From an uncultured Flavobacteriales bacterium (GTDB lineage Bacteria > Bacteroidota > Bacteroidia > Flavobacteriales_D > Crocinitomicaceae), in NCBI GenBank assembly GCA_937973685.1, contig CALJKJ010000025.1, forward strand, positions 1 to 60,173: a stretch of DNA of 60,173 nucleotides. Reading direction: 5' to 3'. Positions 34,289 through 42,730 of this stretch are shown one piece after another. Position numbers and translations under genes: made by a program. Each line of letters begins with the position of its first letter. Position 1 is the stretch's first letter. Under the pieces are notes generated by a model, which did no database searches, was not told where the DNA came from, and saw only the letters and a list, made by a program, of their open reading frames with translations.

Positions 34289-34891
34289 TTATGCTTCGAT
34301 TGAAATTAATTCAACATCAAAAATCAATGCCATGAACGGTTTGATTGCTCCACCTGGATGCGGTTGTGCTCCGTAAGCCAAATCTTGGGGAATGTATAAA
34401 CGGTATTTTGAACCAACTGGCATTAATTGCAATGCTTCTGTCCATCCTTTGATTACTTGGTGAACCCCAAATGTTGCAGGCATTCCTCTTGTCACAGAAC
34501 TATCGAAAACAGTTCCATCGATTAACGTTCCATGGTAATGAACTTTTACAGTATCAGTCGCAACAGGTTTTGCTCCGTTTCCTGCTTCAATAATTTCGTA
34601 TTGTAAACCAGATTCAGTTGAATGAACACCTTCTTTTTTTGCGTTTTCAGCTAAAAAAGCTTCGCCTTCTGCTTTGTAAACTTCAAATTTAGAAGCTGTT
34701 ACTTCTTGTAAATATGCTTGGATTATCCCGTTTGCTTCTTCTGGAGAGTATTTACTCATTTCTCCATTGAATACAGCAGTGATTGCTTCTGCCATTACAG
34801 TTGGGTTGATTCCTCCCAATTCTTGTTGCATCAAACTATCTGCAACACTCAATCCGATACAGTAACTTACTGCGTTAATATCTTGTGACAT
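34289..34891 (-). CDS. FKBP-type peptidyl-prolyl isomerase (FklB-like)
   Basis: 200 residues with no signal peptide. The N-terminal helical segment (VSYCIGLSVADSLMQQEL) is followed by an FKBP domain: VKVHYHGTLIDGTVFDSS, GWTEALQLMPVGSKYRLYIP and YGAQPHPGGAIKPF. This is the FklB/Mip-type layout. It is the upstream gene of a two-gene unit with the lipoprotein FKBP (stop and start are one base apart), and a TATCTTTG box precedes it. Confidence 0.9.
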   Translation of the reverse strand: MSQDINAVSYCIGLSVADSLMQQELGGINPTVMAEAITAVFNGEMSKYSPEEANGIIQAYLQEVTASKFEVYKAEGEAFLAENAKKEGVHSTESGLQYEIIEAGNGAKPVATDTVKVHYHGTLIDGTVFDSSVTRGMPATFGVHQVIKGWTEALQLMPVGSKYRLYIPQDLAYGAQPHPGGAIKPFMALIFDVELISIEA

Positions 34892-34908
34892 GTACTAAAA
34901 ATTTGGCA

Positions 34909-34916
34909 CAAAGATA
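34909..34916 (-). promoter_or_regulatory. Bacteroidota -7 box (TATCTTTG) for the FKBP pair
   Basis: Minus-strand octamer, 17 bases before the start codon at 34891. Confidence 0.5.
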
Positions 34917-34959
34917 CGAGATAAATTTTGGGAAGAAAGTAAGGAAACGTCAAAAATGG

Positions 34960-36384
34960 TTAACATTCTGAAATGTTCACTGGAATATTGGTCGCTAAAC
35001 CGCCGTCTGAAGTTTCTTTGTATTTTTGATTCATGTCCATCGCTGTTTCCCACATGGTTTTAATCACACCATCTAAGGAAACTTTTGCAGAACTTGGATT
35101 TCCTTGCAAAGCCAATTGACAAGCCGTAATTGCTTTGATTGCTCCCATCGTATTGCGTTCGATACATGGTATTTGTACCAATCCACCGATTGGATCACAA
35201 GTCAATCCCAAGTGGTGTTCCATTGCGATTTCAGCAGCCATCATTGCTTGTTCAGGATTTCCACCCAAACATTCGGTTAAAGCAGCAGCAGCCATCGATG
35301 AAGAAACACCAATTTCAGCCTGACAACCGCCCATAGCTGCAGATATTGTTGATCGTTTTTTGAAAATACTGCCAATCTCGGCAGCAACAGTCATGAATTT
35401 GACAATATTTTTTTCATCAGATCCACCAGCAAAGCAAATGTAATACATCAAAACAGCAGGAATTACTCCAGCTGCGCCATTAGTTGGGGCAGTCACAACA
35501 CGACCAAAAGATGCGTTTTCTTCGTTGACCGCTAAAGCGAAACAACTTACCCAGTTCAATGTATTTTGGAACATGTTGCTTCCCGTTTTGATTTGTTCTA
35601 AAAAGTCGCGCGAATCTTTACATGAAATACCGTTTAATAATTTACGGCTCATTTCAGCAGCTCTTCGTTTCACATTCAATCCGCCAGGTAATATTCCTTC
35701 GTTTGTAACACCTCTAAAAACACATTCCCGCATTACGTCCCAAATTTCCATACAACCAGAAATTGTTTCCTCTTTCGTTCGCCAAGACAATTCGTTTTTT
35801 AGGACAATTTCAGCAATGGATGCATTTTCCTGTTCGCACCAGCGTTTTAAATCTGCAGCCGATTCGATAGGATAAGGCAATTGTTTTTGATCGATTGAGA
35901 AGTTAATTTCTTCTCCTTCTTTGACAACAAAACCACCTCCAATAGAATAATATGTATCTGACTTAACCGTTTCATTCAAGAATGTGACAGTCAAGGTCAT
36001 TGCATTTGGGTGACCCGGCAACGATTCATTCATATGAAATATCAAATCATTAGTGGGATCAAATGAAACAACTTGTATTCCGTTGATGTTTAAGGTTTGA
36101 GTTGCGTGAATACCTGCAATTTTATCATCAATTAAATGTACAGGAATAGTTACTGGATCTTCACCAGATAAACCTAAAAGCACAGCGATATCTGTTCCAT
36201 GACCTTTTCCAGTTTTGGCTAATGATCCATACAAATCAACTTTTAAGCGTTTGATTTCATGAATTCCAGGTGCTGCAACAAATTGTTGGATAAACTGTTG
36301 CGCGGCACGCCAAGGTCCCATTGTATGTGAACTTGATGGACCGACTCCAATTTTAAAAATATCAAAAACGCTTATTTGTTCCAT
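34960..36384 (-). CDS. sdaA: L-serine ammonia-lyase (iron-sulfur)
   Basis: Converts L-serine to pyruvate and ammonia. The 474 residues form a single chain with the N-terminal beta domain (FKIGVGPSSSHTMGPWRAA) and the C-terminal catalytic alpha domain. Cluster-binding cysteines lie in GGCQAEIG and CDPIGGLVQIPC, and the motif EHHLGLTCDP is characteristic. It is a monomeric type as in many Gram-negative bacteria. It stands alone between a FKBP pair and yaaA. Confidence 0.95.
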   Translation of the reverse strand: MEQISVFDIFKIGVGPSSSHTMGPWRAAQQFIQQFVAAPGIHEIKRLKVDLYGSLAKTGKGHGTDIAVLLGLSGEDPVTIPVHLIDDKIAGIHATQTLNINGIQVVSFDPTNDLIFHMNESLPGHPNAMTLTVTFLNETVKSDTYYSIGGGFVVKEGEEINFSIDQKQLPYPIESAADLKRWCEQENASIAEIVLKNELSWRTKEETISGCMEIWDVMRECVFRGVTNEGILPGGLNVKRRAAEMSRKLLNGISCKDSRDFLEQIKTGSNMFQNTLNWVSCFALAVNEENASFGRVVTAPTNGAAGVIPAVLMYYICFAGGSDEKNIVKFMTVAAEIGSIFKKRSTISAAMGGCQAEIGVSSSMAAAALTECLGGNPEQAMMAAEIAMEHHLGLTCDPIGGLVQIPCIERNTMGAIKAITACQLALQGNPSSAKVSLDGVIKTMWETAMDMNQKYKETSDGGLATNIPVNISEC

Positions 36385-36492
36385 GTTTGGGGTGTAATGT
36401 AAATAGCAGGTACAAGAATACGAAAGAAAGCTGTATAAAGCTTAACATCCGAAGTGATTTTATTAAAAAATGATTTTTGAAAAGTTGTTGTA

Positions 36493-37257
36493 TCAGCGCA
36501 CAAAAAACCAATTTGTTGCATCACTTAATGCTTCGTTGAATTGATAGCCGTCAGCTTGAAAGAGCTTGAGTTCTTCCGGAGAAGTAAAGTCATTTTCCAA
36601 AATAAAACGCGCCATTTTTCCACGAGCATTTTTAGCATACATCATGACAACTTTGTACTCGCCACCTTTGAATTCTTTGAAAACAGGAGTGATAACTGTT
36701 CGTTTCAATTGTTTGAAGGGAATGACTTTGGCATATTCAGTTGAAGCGAGATTGACAATTACCTCCGATTTGTCTGTTTGTTTTTCGAGCGCTTTCAACA
36801 CCTTCATTCCCCAAAACTGATACAGATTAGCAGCTTTGTCTGAAACCGACCATTTTGTACCCATTTCCAAGCGGTAAGGATAAATCAAGTCAAATGGTTT
36901 TAACATACCATACAAACCTGACAAAACACGCAATGAATCTTGCGCTTTTAACAACACTTCGTCGGATAATTCATTCATTGCTAAACCACGATATCCTTCG
37001 CCCGTAAATAAAAAAGCTGCTGGTTTTACATGCTCTGAAGGGACATCAGATAAATGCCAATTTTTAAACCGATTAACATTTAATTCAGCAATGTCTTTTG
37101 AAACATGCATCATGTCCATTAAATGGTTTGCCTTCTTTTTTTTTAATTTCAACACGAGCGACTTCGCCTCTTTCCCGAAAAGAGGTAACGAATAATTGAA
37201 ATCAGGAAATTGTACGTCCTCGTTGATTGATTTCGCTGGAGAAATTAATATTTTCAT
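36493..37257 (-). CDS. yaaA: Peroxide stress protein YaaA
   Basis: 254 residues; begins MKILISPAKSINED, the family start, and carries the conserved RFKNWHLSD, LSGLYGMLKPFDLIYPYRLEMGTKW and MYAKNARGKMARFIL stretches. In Escherichia coli the protein lowers intracellular free iron during peroxide stress and binds DNA. Length matches the family. It follows lhgO by 19 bases on the same strand, but a functional link is not obvious. Confidence 0.94.
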   Translation of the reverse strand: MKILISPAKSINEDVQFPDFNYSLPLFGKEAKSLVLKLKKKKANHLMDMMHVSKDIAELNVNRFKNWHLSDVPSEHVKPAAFLFTGEGYRGLAMNELSDEVLLKAQDSLRVLSGLYGMLKPFDLIYPYRLEMGTKWSVSDKAANLYQFWGMKVLKALEKQTDKSEVIVNLASTEYAKVIPFKQLKRTVITPVFKEFKGGEYKVVMMYAKNARGKMARFILENDFTSPEELKLFQADGYQFNEALSDATNWFFVR

Positions 37258-37276
37258 AAAAGACGACTAAAACCGT

Positions 37277-38488
37277 TTATTTTAAATTAAAATGTTTTTC
37301 TGCTTCATCAGCAATTTGACCACCAATTGCCAATGATGCCGTAGCTGCTGGAGAAGGTGCGTTTAATACGTGAATAGAATTCGCATGGTATTCGAAACGG
37401 AAATCGTCGCGTGTATCGCCGTCCTCAGCCAATAACAATGCCCTTACTCCTGCTCTACCCGGATGAATATCTTCCATGGTTAATGAAGGAATAATGCGTT
37501 GTAAGGTTTTCAAGAACAAACGTTTCGAAAATGCTCTTCGGTATTCATCAATTCCAAATTTCATGTTTTTGAAAAACAATTTCCACGTTCCCTTGTAGGT
37601 CAATGCATCGTAGGTATCGCGTAATGAGAAATCTGTTTTTCCATAACCTTCGCGTTTGAAAGTAAAGACAGCATTAGGTCCACATTCAATTTCTCCATCC
37701 GTCATTCGTGTAAAATGTACACCTAAGAAAGGGAAATCTGGATTTGGTACAGGGTAAATTAAGTTCTTTACTTTGTGTTTTGCTTCTGGTGTCAATTCAT
37801 AATAATCACCACGGAAACCAACCACTTGCTCTTTTAATTTCACACCATCTTTACGTGCTAAGCGATCGGCTTGTAATCCGCCACAGAAAATAAGATAACG
37901 TGCTTCAACATTACCTTTGTTTGTAACGATCGTGGTCATTAATTCCGAGCGCTCAATAGCAACAACTTCGTGATTTAATTTCAATTCACTTTTGGGCTGC
38001 ATGGAAAGCGCGATCTCCGCCATCTTTTCTGTTGCACCTTTGAAATCAATTATTCCGGTACAAGGAACCCAAATACCACCAATGCTTTTTACAAAAGGTT
38101 CAATTTCTTGTACACGTTTTGCATCGATGAGTTCAATTCCTTCTGTATTATTTGCTAAACCATTTTGGAAGATTTTATCCATAAACGGCAATTCTGATGG
38201 ATCAGTAGCAACAACCACTTTTCCGCAAACATCATGCGCAATGTGGTGTTCTTTTGCAAACGCAACTAATTCATGTCTTCCAGCGACACAGTTTTTCGCT
38301 TTCAACGAACCAGGTTTGTAGTATAAACCAGAATGTATAACTCCCGAATTATTTCCTGTTTGATGACTTGCTAACTTTCCTTCTTTTTCAATTAAAACAA
38401 TTGATAAATCGGGATAACGCGTTTGTAACTTATAAAATGTTGCAGCTCCAACTATTCCACCACCTATGATTGCTATATCAAATGACAT
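37277..38488 (-). CDS. lhgO: L-2-hydroxyglutarate oxidase
   Basis: FAD enzyme that oxidises L-2-hydroxyglutarate to 2-oxoglutarate. The 403 residues have the Rossmann start DIAIIGGGIVGAATFYKL, and HQTGNNSGVIHSGLYYKPGSLKA with the FAD-contact SGVIHSG region, and the later FLGVHFTRMTDG. It is the DAO-family oxidoreductase type; electrons probably go to the respiratory chain, as in the E. coli enzyme. A TATATTTG box lies 15 bases upstream. Confidence 0.93.
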   Translation of the reverse strand: MSFDIAIIGGGIVGAATFYKLQTRYPDLSIVLIEKEGKLASHQTGNNSGVIHSGLYYKPGSLKAKNCVAGRHELVAFAKEHHIAHDVCGKVVVATDPSELPFMDKIFQNGLANNTEGIELIDAKRVQEIEPFVKSIGGIWVPCTGIIDFKGATEKMAEIALSMQPKSELKLNHEVVAIERSELMTTIVTNKGNVEARYLIFCGGLQADRLARKDGVKLKEQVVGFRGDYYELTPEAKHKVKNLIYPVPNPDFPFLGVHFTRMTDGEIECGPNAVFTFKREGYGKTDFSLRDTYDALTYKGTWKLFFKNMKFGIDEYRRAFSKRLFLKTLQRIIPSLTMEDIHPGRAGVRALLLAEDGDTRDDFRFEYHANSIHVLNAPSPAATASLAIGGQIADEAEKHFNLK

Positions 38489-38503
38489 GTTGCTTTTTTT
38501 TTA

Positions 38504-38511
38504 CAAATATA
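38504..38511 (-). promoter_or_regulatory. Bacteroidota -7 box (TATATTTG) for lhgO-yaaA
   Basis: Minus-strand octamer 15 bases before the lhgO ATG; the -33 TTG is not well placed. Confidence 0.5.
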
Positions 38512-38651
38512 CACATTAAGCAGGTGTCCGTTAACCATTCACTTGTTGAAATTTCATTGCTTTTTTTCAATAGCTTAAGATTGTTTTTAGCTAGTTTGTC
38601 GAATTTCGTTGCAAGCTTTGCGTTTCATTATTTTAAATCAGTTAATTAGCG

Positions 38652-38659
38652 TATCTTTG
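38652..38659 (+). promoter_or_regulatory. Bacteroidota -7 box (TATCTTTG) for the cold-shock-domain gene
   Basis: Consensus octamer 34 bases before the ATG at 38694. Confidence 0.5.
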
Positions 38660-38693
38660 CACTGCGAATAGTCGCTTTACACAAGAATTATGA

Positions 38694-39140
38694 ATGGCCA
38701 GATCCCAAGAGACCTTTAATAAAAAGGAAAAAGAAAACCAAAAGGCAAAAAAACGCAAAGATAAAGCGGCAAAAAAAGAAGAAAGAAAATCAACATCAGG
38801 TAAAAAATCGCTTGATGAAATGATGGCATACGTTGACGAAAATGGCAACATCGTTGCTGCTCCGCCAGATCCAAGCAAACGTACTGAAATCAACGAAGAA
38901 GATATTCAAATTGGAGTTGCAAAAAGAGAAGACATTATTCCTGAAATCATGACAGGTAAAGTTTCTTTTTTCAACGATTCAAAAGGTTACGGCTTCATCA
39001 AGGATGATTCAAATGGCGAAAGTTATTTTGTACACATCAATGGAATGACCGAAGCAATCAAAGAAAATGATAAAGTCACTTTCGATATTCAAAAAGGACA
39101 AAAAGGTTGGAATGCAATCAATGTGAAATTGATTAAGTAA
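38694..39140 (+). CDS. Cold-shock-domain protein with long Lys-rich N-terminal tail
   Basis: 148 residues. Residues about 86-148 are an ordinary cold-shock domain with RNP1 (KGYGFI) and RNP2 (YFVHI) for single-stranded nucleic-acid binding. Residues 1-40 are strongly basic (KKEKENQKAKKRKDKAAKKEER), then an acidic linker with DENGNIVAAPPDP. Classical cold-shock proteins have about 70 residues, so this is an extended form, which is common in Bacteroidota. It probably binds RNA during translation or ribosome assembly. It has its own promoter and terminator. Confidence 0.9.
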   Translation: MARSQETFNKKEKENQKAKKRKDKAAKKEERKSTSGKKSLDEMMAYVDENGNIVAAPPDPSKRTEINEEDIQIGVAKREDIIPEIMTGKVSFFNDSKGYGFIKDDSNGESYFVHINGMTEAIKENDKVTFDIQKGQKGWNAINVKLIK

Positions 39141-39161
39141 TTCAACTTCTTAACATATAGC

Positions 39162-39193
39162 AGTCCGGATGAGTTTTCATTCGGACTTTTTTT
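39162..39193 (+). terminator. Intrinsic terminator after the cold-shock-domain gene
   Basis: Ten-base stem AGTCCGGATG/CATTCGGACT with one wobble pair, loop AGTTTT and a run of seven T. Confidence 0.88.
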
Positions 39194-39239
39194 ATCTGTA
39201 TTTGTTGCCATTTCAATCATCATTCGTAGCTTCGCTTTC

Positions 39240-40352
39240 ATGAATGAACAAAAACTTTTTTTTTCCAACTTAAATGGATTGCGTTTTATGGGCGCTTTAC
39301 TGGTTTTTGTTTTTCATGTTTTCAGTTTAAACAGAGAGATTTGGGGCGATTTTTATCAATCAACAAGTTTCCAGTTACTTTATAAAATAACAAACCACGG
39401 TCATGTTGGTGTTAGTTTGTTTTTTGTATTGAGTGGATTTCTAATCACTTACCTATTCCTAAACGAACTCAAAACAACTGGAAAAATCAACCTCATTCAC
39501 TTTCTTTTTAGACGTATATTACGCATTTGGCCTCTGTACTTTTTAGTGAGTCTTTTTGGATTTTTTGTTTTTCCTGAGCTACCTTTTGGCATCACAACCA
39601 TACATGAATTCTGGAGGTATGCGCTCTTTTTATCCAATTTTGATGAAATTTATGTGGGATTGAATGACAACATAAATTTCTTGACAACAACGTGGTCGAT
39701 TAGTGTTGAGGAACAATTCTATTATTTCTGGGTGCTTGTAATGGGAGTTGTTCGTTTCAAAAACAACCGTTCGTTTTACTATTTTTTCTTTGGCTTAATC
39801 CTTGTTTCGCTCCTTTTCCGATCTTTTCACACCAACGATGAACGCGTACTATATTACCACTCGCTTGCATTGGTATCTGATTTAGCAATTGGCGGACTAA
39901 CTGCTGTCTGGGCTTTTAACGGGAATGCCGTGAAATTTATTCGCTCCTTTTCAAAAATGCAACTTGTTTTCATTTATTGCATGGGATTATTGTTGATTTT
40001 ATTGGAAAACAAATTGAATTCACCTGTTTGGATAGTCGTGCAGCGCTGCTTCCATGGACTGTTTTTTGCCTTCGTTTTACTCGAACAAGTTTATTCGATA
40101 AATTCTTTTTGGAAAGCGGATAAAGTCATTGGCTTTGAGAAAAGTGGACGATTGACTTATGGGTTTTACTTGTTTCACAGTATCGTCATTTTCTATTGCG
40201 CACATTTATTTCAAACATACAACTGGACAACAAACGTCTTTCATTTTATAAGCTATTTGGTGGTTGTTTTTGTCATCACTTACCTGATTTCTTGGATGAG
40301 TTTCACGTATTTTGAACAAACTATCTTGCGCTTAAAAAACAAATTTAGATGA
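39240..40352 (+). CDS. Acyltransferase family 3 membrane protein
   Basis: 370 residues and about 10 membrane helices. The N-terminus has NLNGLRFMGALLVFVFHVF with the conserved Arg/His of acyltransferase-3 proteins, then VGVSLFFVLSGFLIT, and SISVEEQFYYFW after about 155. Members O-acetylate or acylate surface sugars such as LPS O-antigen or peptidoglycan. The gene overlaps the next GNAT gene (ATGA), but no glycan genes are adjacent. Confidence 0.86.
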   Translation: MNEQKLFFSNLNGLRFMGALLVFVFHVFSLNREIWGDFYQSTSFQLLYKITNHGHVGVSLFFVLSGFLITYLFLNELKTTGKINLIHFLFRRILRIWPLYFLVSLFGFFVFPELPFGITTIHEFWRYALFLSNFDEIYVGLNDNINFLTTTWSISVEEQFYYFWVLVMGVVRFKNNRSFYYFFFGLILVSLLFRSFHTNDERVLYYHSLALVSDLAIGGLTAVWAFNGNAVKFIRSFSKMQLVFIYCMGLLLILLENKLNSPVWIVVQRCFHGLFFAFVLLEQVYSINSFWKADKVIGFEKSGRLTYGFYLFHSIVIFYCAHLFQTYNWTTNVFHFISYLVVVFVITYLISWMSFTYFEQTILRLKNKFR

Positions 40353-40837
40353 CCTCCGAAATAGAAATACGTGCTATACAGGCAACTGATAATTCAGATT
40401 TAGCTCGAATAATTCGAACAGTTCTAACTGAATTTGGAGCGAATAAACCTGGAACCGTTTTTACCGATCCCACAACCGATCAATTGTTCGAACTTTTTCA
40501 AACGCCTAATGCTCACTATTTTGTTGCTCTTTGGAATGGTGAAATTGTTGGTGGTTGCGGACTTTTCCCAACAAAAGGTTTACCAAACGGTCATATCGAA
40601 TTAGTGAAACTATATTTGACTGCTGAAACAAGAGGAAAAGGAATTGGAAAAGCTTTGATGCTCCACTGCATTTCTATTGCAAAAAACTCAGGCTACGAAG
40701 CTGTTTACCTGGAAACATTGCCTGAATTACACATTGCTGTTGGCTTGTATGAAAAACTTGGCTTTTACTATTTAGCAAAACCTCTCGGGGATTCAGGACA
40801 TTTTGCTTGTGATTTGTGGATGACAAAACAGCTTTAA
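40349..40837 (+). CDS. GNAT family N-acetyltransferase
   Basis: 162 residues of a standard acetyl-CoA-dependent transferase: IEIRAIQATDNSDLARIIRTVL at the start, VKLYLTAETRGKGIGKALML with the acetyl-CoA-binding RGxGxG pattern, and YEKLGFYYL near the end. Start overlaps the acyltransferase stop. The acceptor is unknown. Confidence 0.88.
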   Translation: MTSEIEIRAIQATDNSDLARIIRTVLTEFGANKPGTVFTDPTTDQLFELFQTPNAHYFVALWNGEIVGGCGLFPTKGLPNGHIELVKLYLTAETRGKGIGKALMLHCISIAKNSGYEAVYLETLPELHIAVGLYEKLGFYYLAKPLGDSGHFACDLWMTKQL

Positions 40838-42246
40838 CCTCCGTAAAAAAACATCGCTGCAAGTATAATTGTAAGCATCCCAATGATATTGATCACTAAG
40901 CCATTCAAAACCATTTGCCGCATCGTAATGATACCTGAAGAAAAGGCAATTGCATTAGGTGGTGTTCCAACAGGCATCATGAATCCGCAACTTGCTGCCA
41001 AGGTAAGTGGAATGCACAAATTAACCAATGGCATGTTATTTTGAATAGAAAACGCTGCGATTATTGGAACAAAAAGTGTTACCAAAGCAAGATTCGATAA
41101 TAATTCAGTGCCAAATACTGCAATAACGACCATTAAAATCAACAAAGAAGCGTAGCCAACATTTCCTAAATCCTTGAATAACAAGGCAATTGAATCGATA
41201 ACACCGCCGAAAGACAAACAAGCTGCTAAAGCCAAACCACCACCAAACATGATCAAAATACCCCATGGAATTTGTTCGGTATCTTTCCAAGTCAATAAGG
41301 TTTTCTTTTCGGATTGTTTTGATGCAGGAAGTACAATCAAAAGCACAGCTCCAAAAATAGCTACACTTTCATCTGATAAAATCAAATTAGGAAAAAAGCC
41401 GTTTTTACCCGCAATAATATCTTTAAAAATCCAACAAACCACAACAAATAAAAAGACACTTACTACTTTCCATTGATCAATTGAAAGGCGGTGTTGTTGT
41501 TTTTTATATCCTGCTATTGATTCATTTCGTTCTTTTCCTAATGTCAACCAAAAAAATAGAAATGCTAATAAAAGCATGAACATACTTACTGGAAAACCGA
41601 TTTTAAACCAATCGAAAAAAGTGACTTTTGTATCAAAATTGGTTGAGAGCATGGATGCCATTTGCAAATTTGGCGGAGAACCAACCAAGGTAGCCATACC
41701 TCCAATGTTTGCTCCATAGGCAACGGATAATAAAATATAAACTGCAAATCTATTTTTCTGTTCGTCTTTCGGTAATAATTCAATGATTGCAACTGCCATC
41801 GGGAGCATCATCAAAGCGGTGGCTGTATTGGAAACCCACATACTTAAAAAGCCTGTTGCCATTAAGAAACCAAATAAAATGCGCGGCTTTGAATGACCAA
41901 CAAAATTGATGATTTTATTCGCAACGACAACGTGTATGTTCCATTTCTCAAGTGCGAGAGCAAGGATAAATCCACCAAGAAACAGATAAACCATTTTATC
42001 TCCGTAAGCAGCCGCTAATCCACTTGAATCGATTAAACCAAGAGGAACACCTGCAATCAATGGTATGAGAGCAGTTACATAAATTGGTATGAGTTCAAAG
42101 ACCCAAAGAATCACCATTACACTTCCAAGTGCAACAGCATTCCAGTAATTTTTATCTGATTGAGAAAGTGACGCATTCGTTGTATACATCACAATGAGTG
42201 CAGCAATTACTAATGTTGCAAGTAATATTAAACGTTTCCAATTCAT
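40834..42246 (-). CDS. SLC13/DASS family sodium-coupled anion transporter
   Basis: 470 residues, about 11-12 membrane helices. Signature elements include the pair of SNT motifs (VSNTATALMMLPMA and ELLSNLALVTLF) and the late MPVGTPPNAIAFSSG, typical of the divalent-anion:sodium symporters. Substrates in this family are dicarboxylates, citrate, sulfate or related anions. The gene overlaps the GNAT gene by four bases tail to tail. Confidence 0.9.
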   Translation of the reverse strand: MNWKRLILLATLVIAALIVMYTTNASLSQSDKNYWNAVALGSVMVILWVFELIPIYVTALIPLIAGVPLGLIDSSGLAAAYGDKMVYLFLGGFILALALEKWNIHVVVANKIINFVGHSKPRILFGFLMATGFLSMWVSNTATALMMLPMAVAIIELLPKDEQKNRFAVYILLSVAYGANIGGMATLVGSPPNLQMASMLSTNFDTKVTFFDWFKIGFPVSMFMLLLAFLFFWLTLGKERNESIAGYKKQQHRLSIDQWKVVSVFLFVVVCWIFKDIIAGKNGFFPNLILSDESVAIFGAVLLIVLPASKQSEKKTLLTWKDTEQIPWGILIMFGGGLALAACLSFGGVIDSIALLFKDLGNVGYASLLILMVVIAVFGTELLSNLALVTLFVPIIAAFSIQNNMPLVNLCIPLTLAASCGFMMPVGTPPNAIAFSSGIITMRQMVLNGLVINIIGMLTIILAAMFFYGG

Positions 42247-42258
42247 ACTTTTAGCGCA

Positions 42259-42294
42259 TAAAAAAACTCCTGCAAATCAATGATCTACAGGAGT
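42259..42294 (-). terminator. Terminator for the 85-residue gene (minus strand)
   Basis: ACTCCTG/CAGGAGT stem with a 15-base loop, followed on the minus strand by a run of T residues. It lies between the 85-residue gene and the SLC13 gene. Confidence 0.7.
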
Positions 42295-42309
42295 CTAAAA
42301 GTAATAGGA

Positions 42310-42567
42310 TTATTGTAATCCGTTCAATGCTTCTACAAAATAAATTCCTTTATCTTCCATAGCTTGACGAATTGCAGGAAATTCTTTCTTTGATTTTGCT
42401 TGGTGAACTTGCGCTAAAATCGCGTCTCCAAATGATAACGCTTCTTCGATAATTGTCTCCGTAGCGGCTGTTTTTGAATCGTTAAACAATTGAACTGAGA
42501 AACACTCATCAAGTACATCGATGATCATTCCATTTAATTGCTTTTTGATTAATCGTTTATTTGCCAT
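42310..42567 (-). CDS. Small conserved-looking protein of unknown function
   Basis: 85 residues (starts MANKRLIKKQLNGMI). The protein is mainly helical, with a polar N-terminus and acidic middle (DECFSVQLFNDSKTAATETIIEEAL). No signal or membrane segment and no known motif. A TACATTTG box precedes it and a terminator follows, so it is a real single transcription unit. Confidence 0.7.
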   Translation of the reverse strand: MANKRLIKKQLNGMIIDVLDECFSVQLFNDSKTAATETIIEEALSFGDAILAQVHQAKSKKEFPAIRQAMEDKGIYFVEALNGLQ

Positions 42568-42583
42568 TGCATTTAATTTTTCA

Positions 42584-42591
42584 CAAATGTA
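42584..42591 (-). promoter_or_regulatory. Bacteroidota -7 box (TACATTTG) for the 85-residue gene
   Basis: Minus-strand octamer 16 bases before the start at 42567. Confidence 0.5.
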
Positions 42592-42730
42592 ACGAAAAGA
42601 ATTTGACTAGCTGTTTTTGTTCTGGTATTGATTACAAATTAATCAGTCGATGATTGCATAAATGGTCTGTTTTTCGAAAAGAAATTGAACTATTGCAACT
42701 AACTAGTAGACAAATTGTTAATTTTACGCG